DNA of 64,000 bases from Pisaster brevispinus (lineage: Eukaryota; Echinodermata; Asteroidea; Forcipulatida; Asteriidae): assembly GCA_023634235.1 (NCBI GenBank), contig JAMKCF010000029.1:806001-870000 (forward strand), given 5' to 3'. The position numbers were made by a program, and so were the translations under genes. The notes under the pieces were generated by a model. The model was not told the origin of the DNA, did not search any database, and saw only the letters and a list, made by a program, of their open reading frames with translations. The first letter of the stretch is position 1, and the number at the start of each line of letters is the position of its first letter. Below, piece by piece: positions 62,927-64,000 of the stretch.

Positions 62927-64000
62927 TTAAAGGGGCCCACTGGCTTCGTTGGGCTATTTTGAGCTACAAAATAGGCTAAAATATGACTCCAAAGGCCTTC
63001 CAGGAATGGAGAAGAACGGTTCCTAAACGAAACCATCAAATTTTGCCGTTCTAGAGTATTTAACCTTTAAGTATGACGGGTCCCTAGAGACTTGCTAACT
63101 GTAAGACACTGACAAAAAACACTGTCGCCCCCTCTTATTGTTATATTTTCATCTCCCATTAATTTTTTGACATCCTAGTGACTTCTTTACAAGCCCAGTT
63201 GTTGTCGATGATTACTTAAGCTTGATTTTGTTTGTTTTTAATAAATTTTTAATTAATTTTTTATTAATTTGGTTTTAATTAGATAAAGACAAATAATAAA
63301 AAATTTTGGGTTAAAAAAAAATAATAAAAAACAAAGAGTTTCAAATTGCATGTTTGTGTTACATTTTTCTCACTCTCAAACAGTATTTTATCAATACAAT
63401 TTACAATCGAATTGTATTGGCCTGACTGTGTAATCCTACCTCCGTGGTCAAATCCAGTCATCCCTGTAATAAACAATCGAATTGTATTAGCCTGACTTTC
63501 TCCACTGTCCCTCCCACAGAACGGTGCCAGTTTGTCTGGGGGGGGGGGTGGGGAGTGAGTTGAGTGGCCTTGCTCAAGCAGAGGGCAAGACATGACATGA
63601 CAGGCCAAGCCTGTAACATAGAACAGACAGCCGAACAGATTGTTCCACTTATCAGTGGGTTAGATCTTGGTCATCTGTGTTTGTGTGCATTGGTATAGCA
63701 CATTTTGTGTACAGTTGTATGCCAGGAACAAGTTTCACAGCCCATAAAAAAAAAAAAAAAAAAAACTCTGGGAACTGACCCCCCCATCTAAGATATTTGG
63801 AATGGTCCTGTCTCAGATATCATGGATGATCAAGTCGCTCAGGCCTTTGCAAGTGATTAAAAAACTGAAATACTTTAAACTTACAAATAAAATCGGACAA
63901 GGTGTCTTGACATGTCACCTTAAAGTGTTAAAAAAAACGAAGGTCACGTGATTTATCCGAACCCAAAAAGTGGTTCGGATAAATCACGTAATCTTCGGAG
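62927..64000. mobile_element. second copy of the 1.4-kb TTAA element, interrupted and cut by the window edge
   Basis: TTAA then AGGGGCCCACTGGCTTCGTT GGGCTATTTT, continuing as in 34079 onward up to 63059, then resuming at 63932 with ACGAAGGTCACGTGATTTAT and the hairpin. Lies 5' of the first receptor exon in the window. Confidence 0.8.
63060..63931. mobile_element. TTAA-flanked element nested in the preceding one
   Basis: TTAA at 63060-63063 and 63928-63931. Ends CCTTTAAGTATGACGGGTC and CACTTTAAGGTGACATGTC (minus) are imperfect inverted repeats. 864 bp, no coding frame. Includes a direct repeat AATCGAATTGTATT (63404, 63475) and a poly-A run near 63747. Confidence 0.75.

Overview
Eukaryotic, intron-rich nuclear DNA from a deuterostome invertebrate. 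An echinoderm, possibly a sea star, is my best guess (moderate confidence). The grounds are three animal genes with many small exons, long AT-rich introns, abundant (TACATG)-type simple sequence, tRNA-derived SINEs with (AAT)n tails, and dense families of short foldback repeats. No bacterial-type operon, rRNA gene, CRISPR array or virus was seen. All gene models below were built by hand from splice signals, reading-phase continuity and family resemblance, without any search.

Layout. (1) 826-15407, minus strand: an SSX2IP/ADIP-type centrosomal coiled-coil gene. Eight exons join in frame and its 3' end runs off the left edge. (2) 15408-24077: a repeat-rich region between two divergently transcribed genes. 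(3) 24078-30104, plus strand: a complete nine-exon PHF24-like gene with a possible N-myristoylation start, a PHD zinc finger and EF-hands, 384 codons. (4) 30150-33370: intergenic. (5) 33585-62502, minus strand: a 31-exon receptor tyrosine phosphatase lacking only its signal-peptide exon(s), which probably lie to the right of the window.

The receptor is the most interesting object. Its ectodomain (Ig-like, Ig-like, four laminin-type EGF modules, three FNIII) resembles the ectodomain of Tie (angiopoietin receptor) tyrosine kinases. Its cytoplasmic half is not a kinase but two tandem protein tyrosine phosphatase domains. D1 has every catalytic motif. D2 looks catalytically dead (WPV instead of WPD, and Ala in place of the P-loop Arg). 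Nearly all ectodomain introns are phase 1, as expected for domain shuffling. One splice donor (after EGF1) appears to have lost its +1 G.

The non-coding DNA carries several mobile families: a foldback element with about a dozen copies whose ends read GGGCCCAATTTCA; tRNA-Leu-type SINEs, one touching a 5' splice site; at least three other tRNA-derived SINE families; elements flanked by TTAA duplications, including one nested inside another; a 236-bp near-palindrome; and minisatellites of 22, 47 and about 60 bp inside receptor introns.
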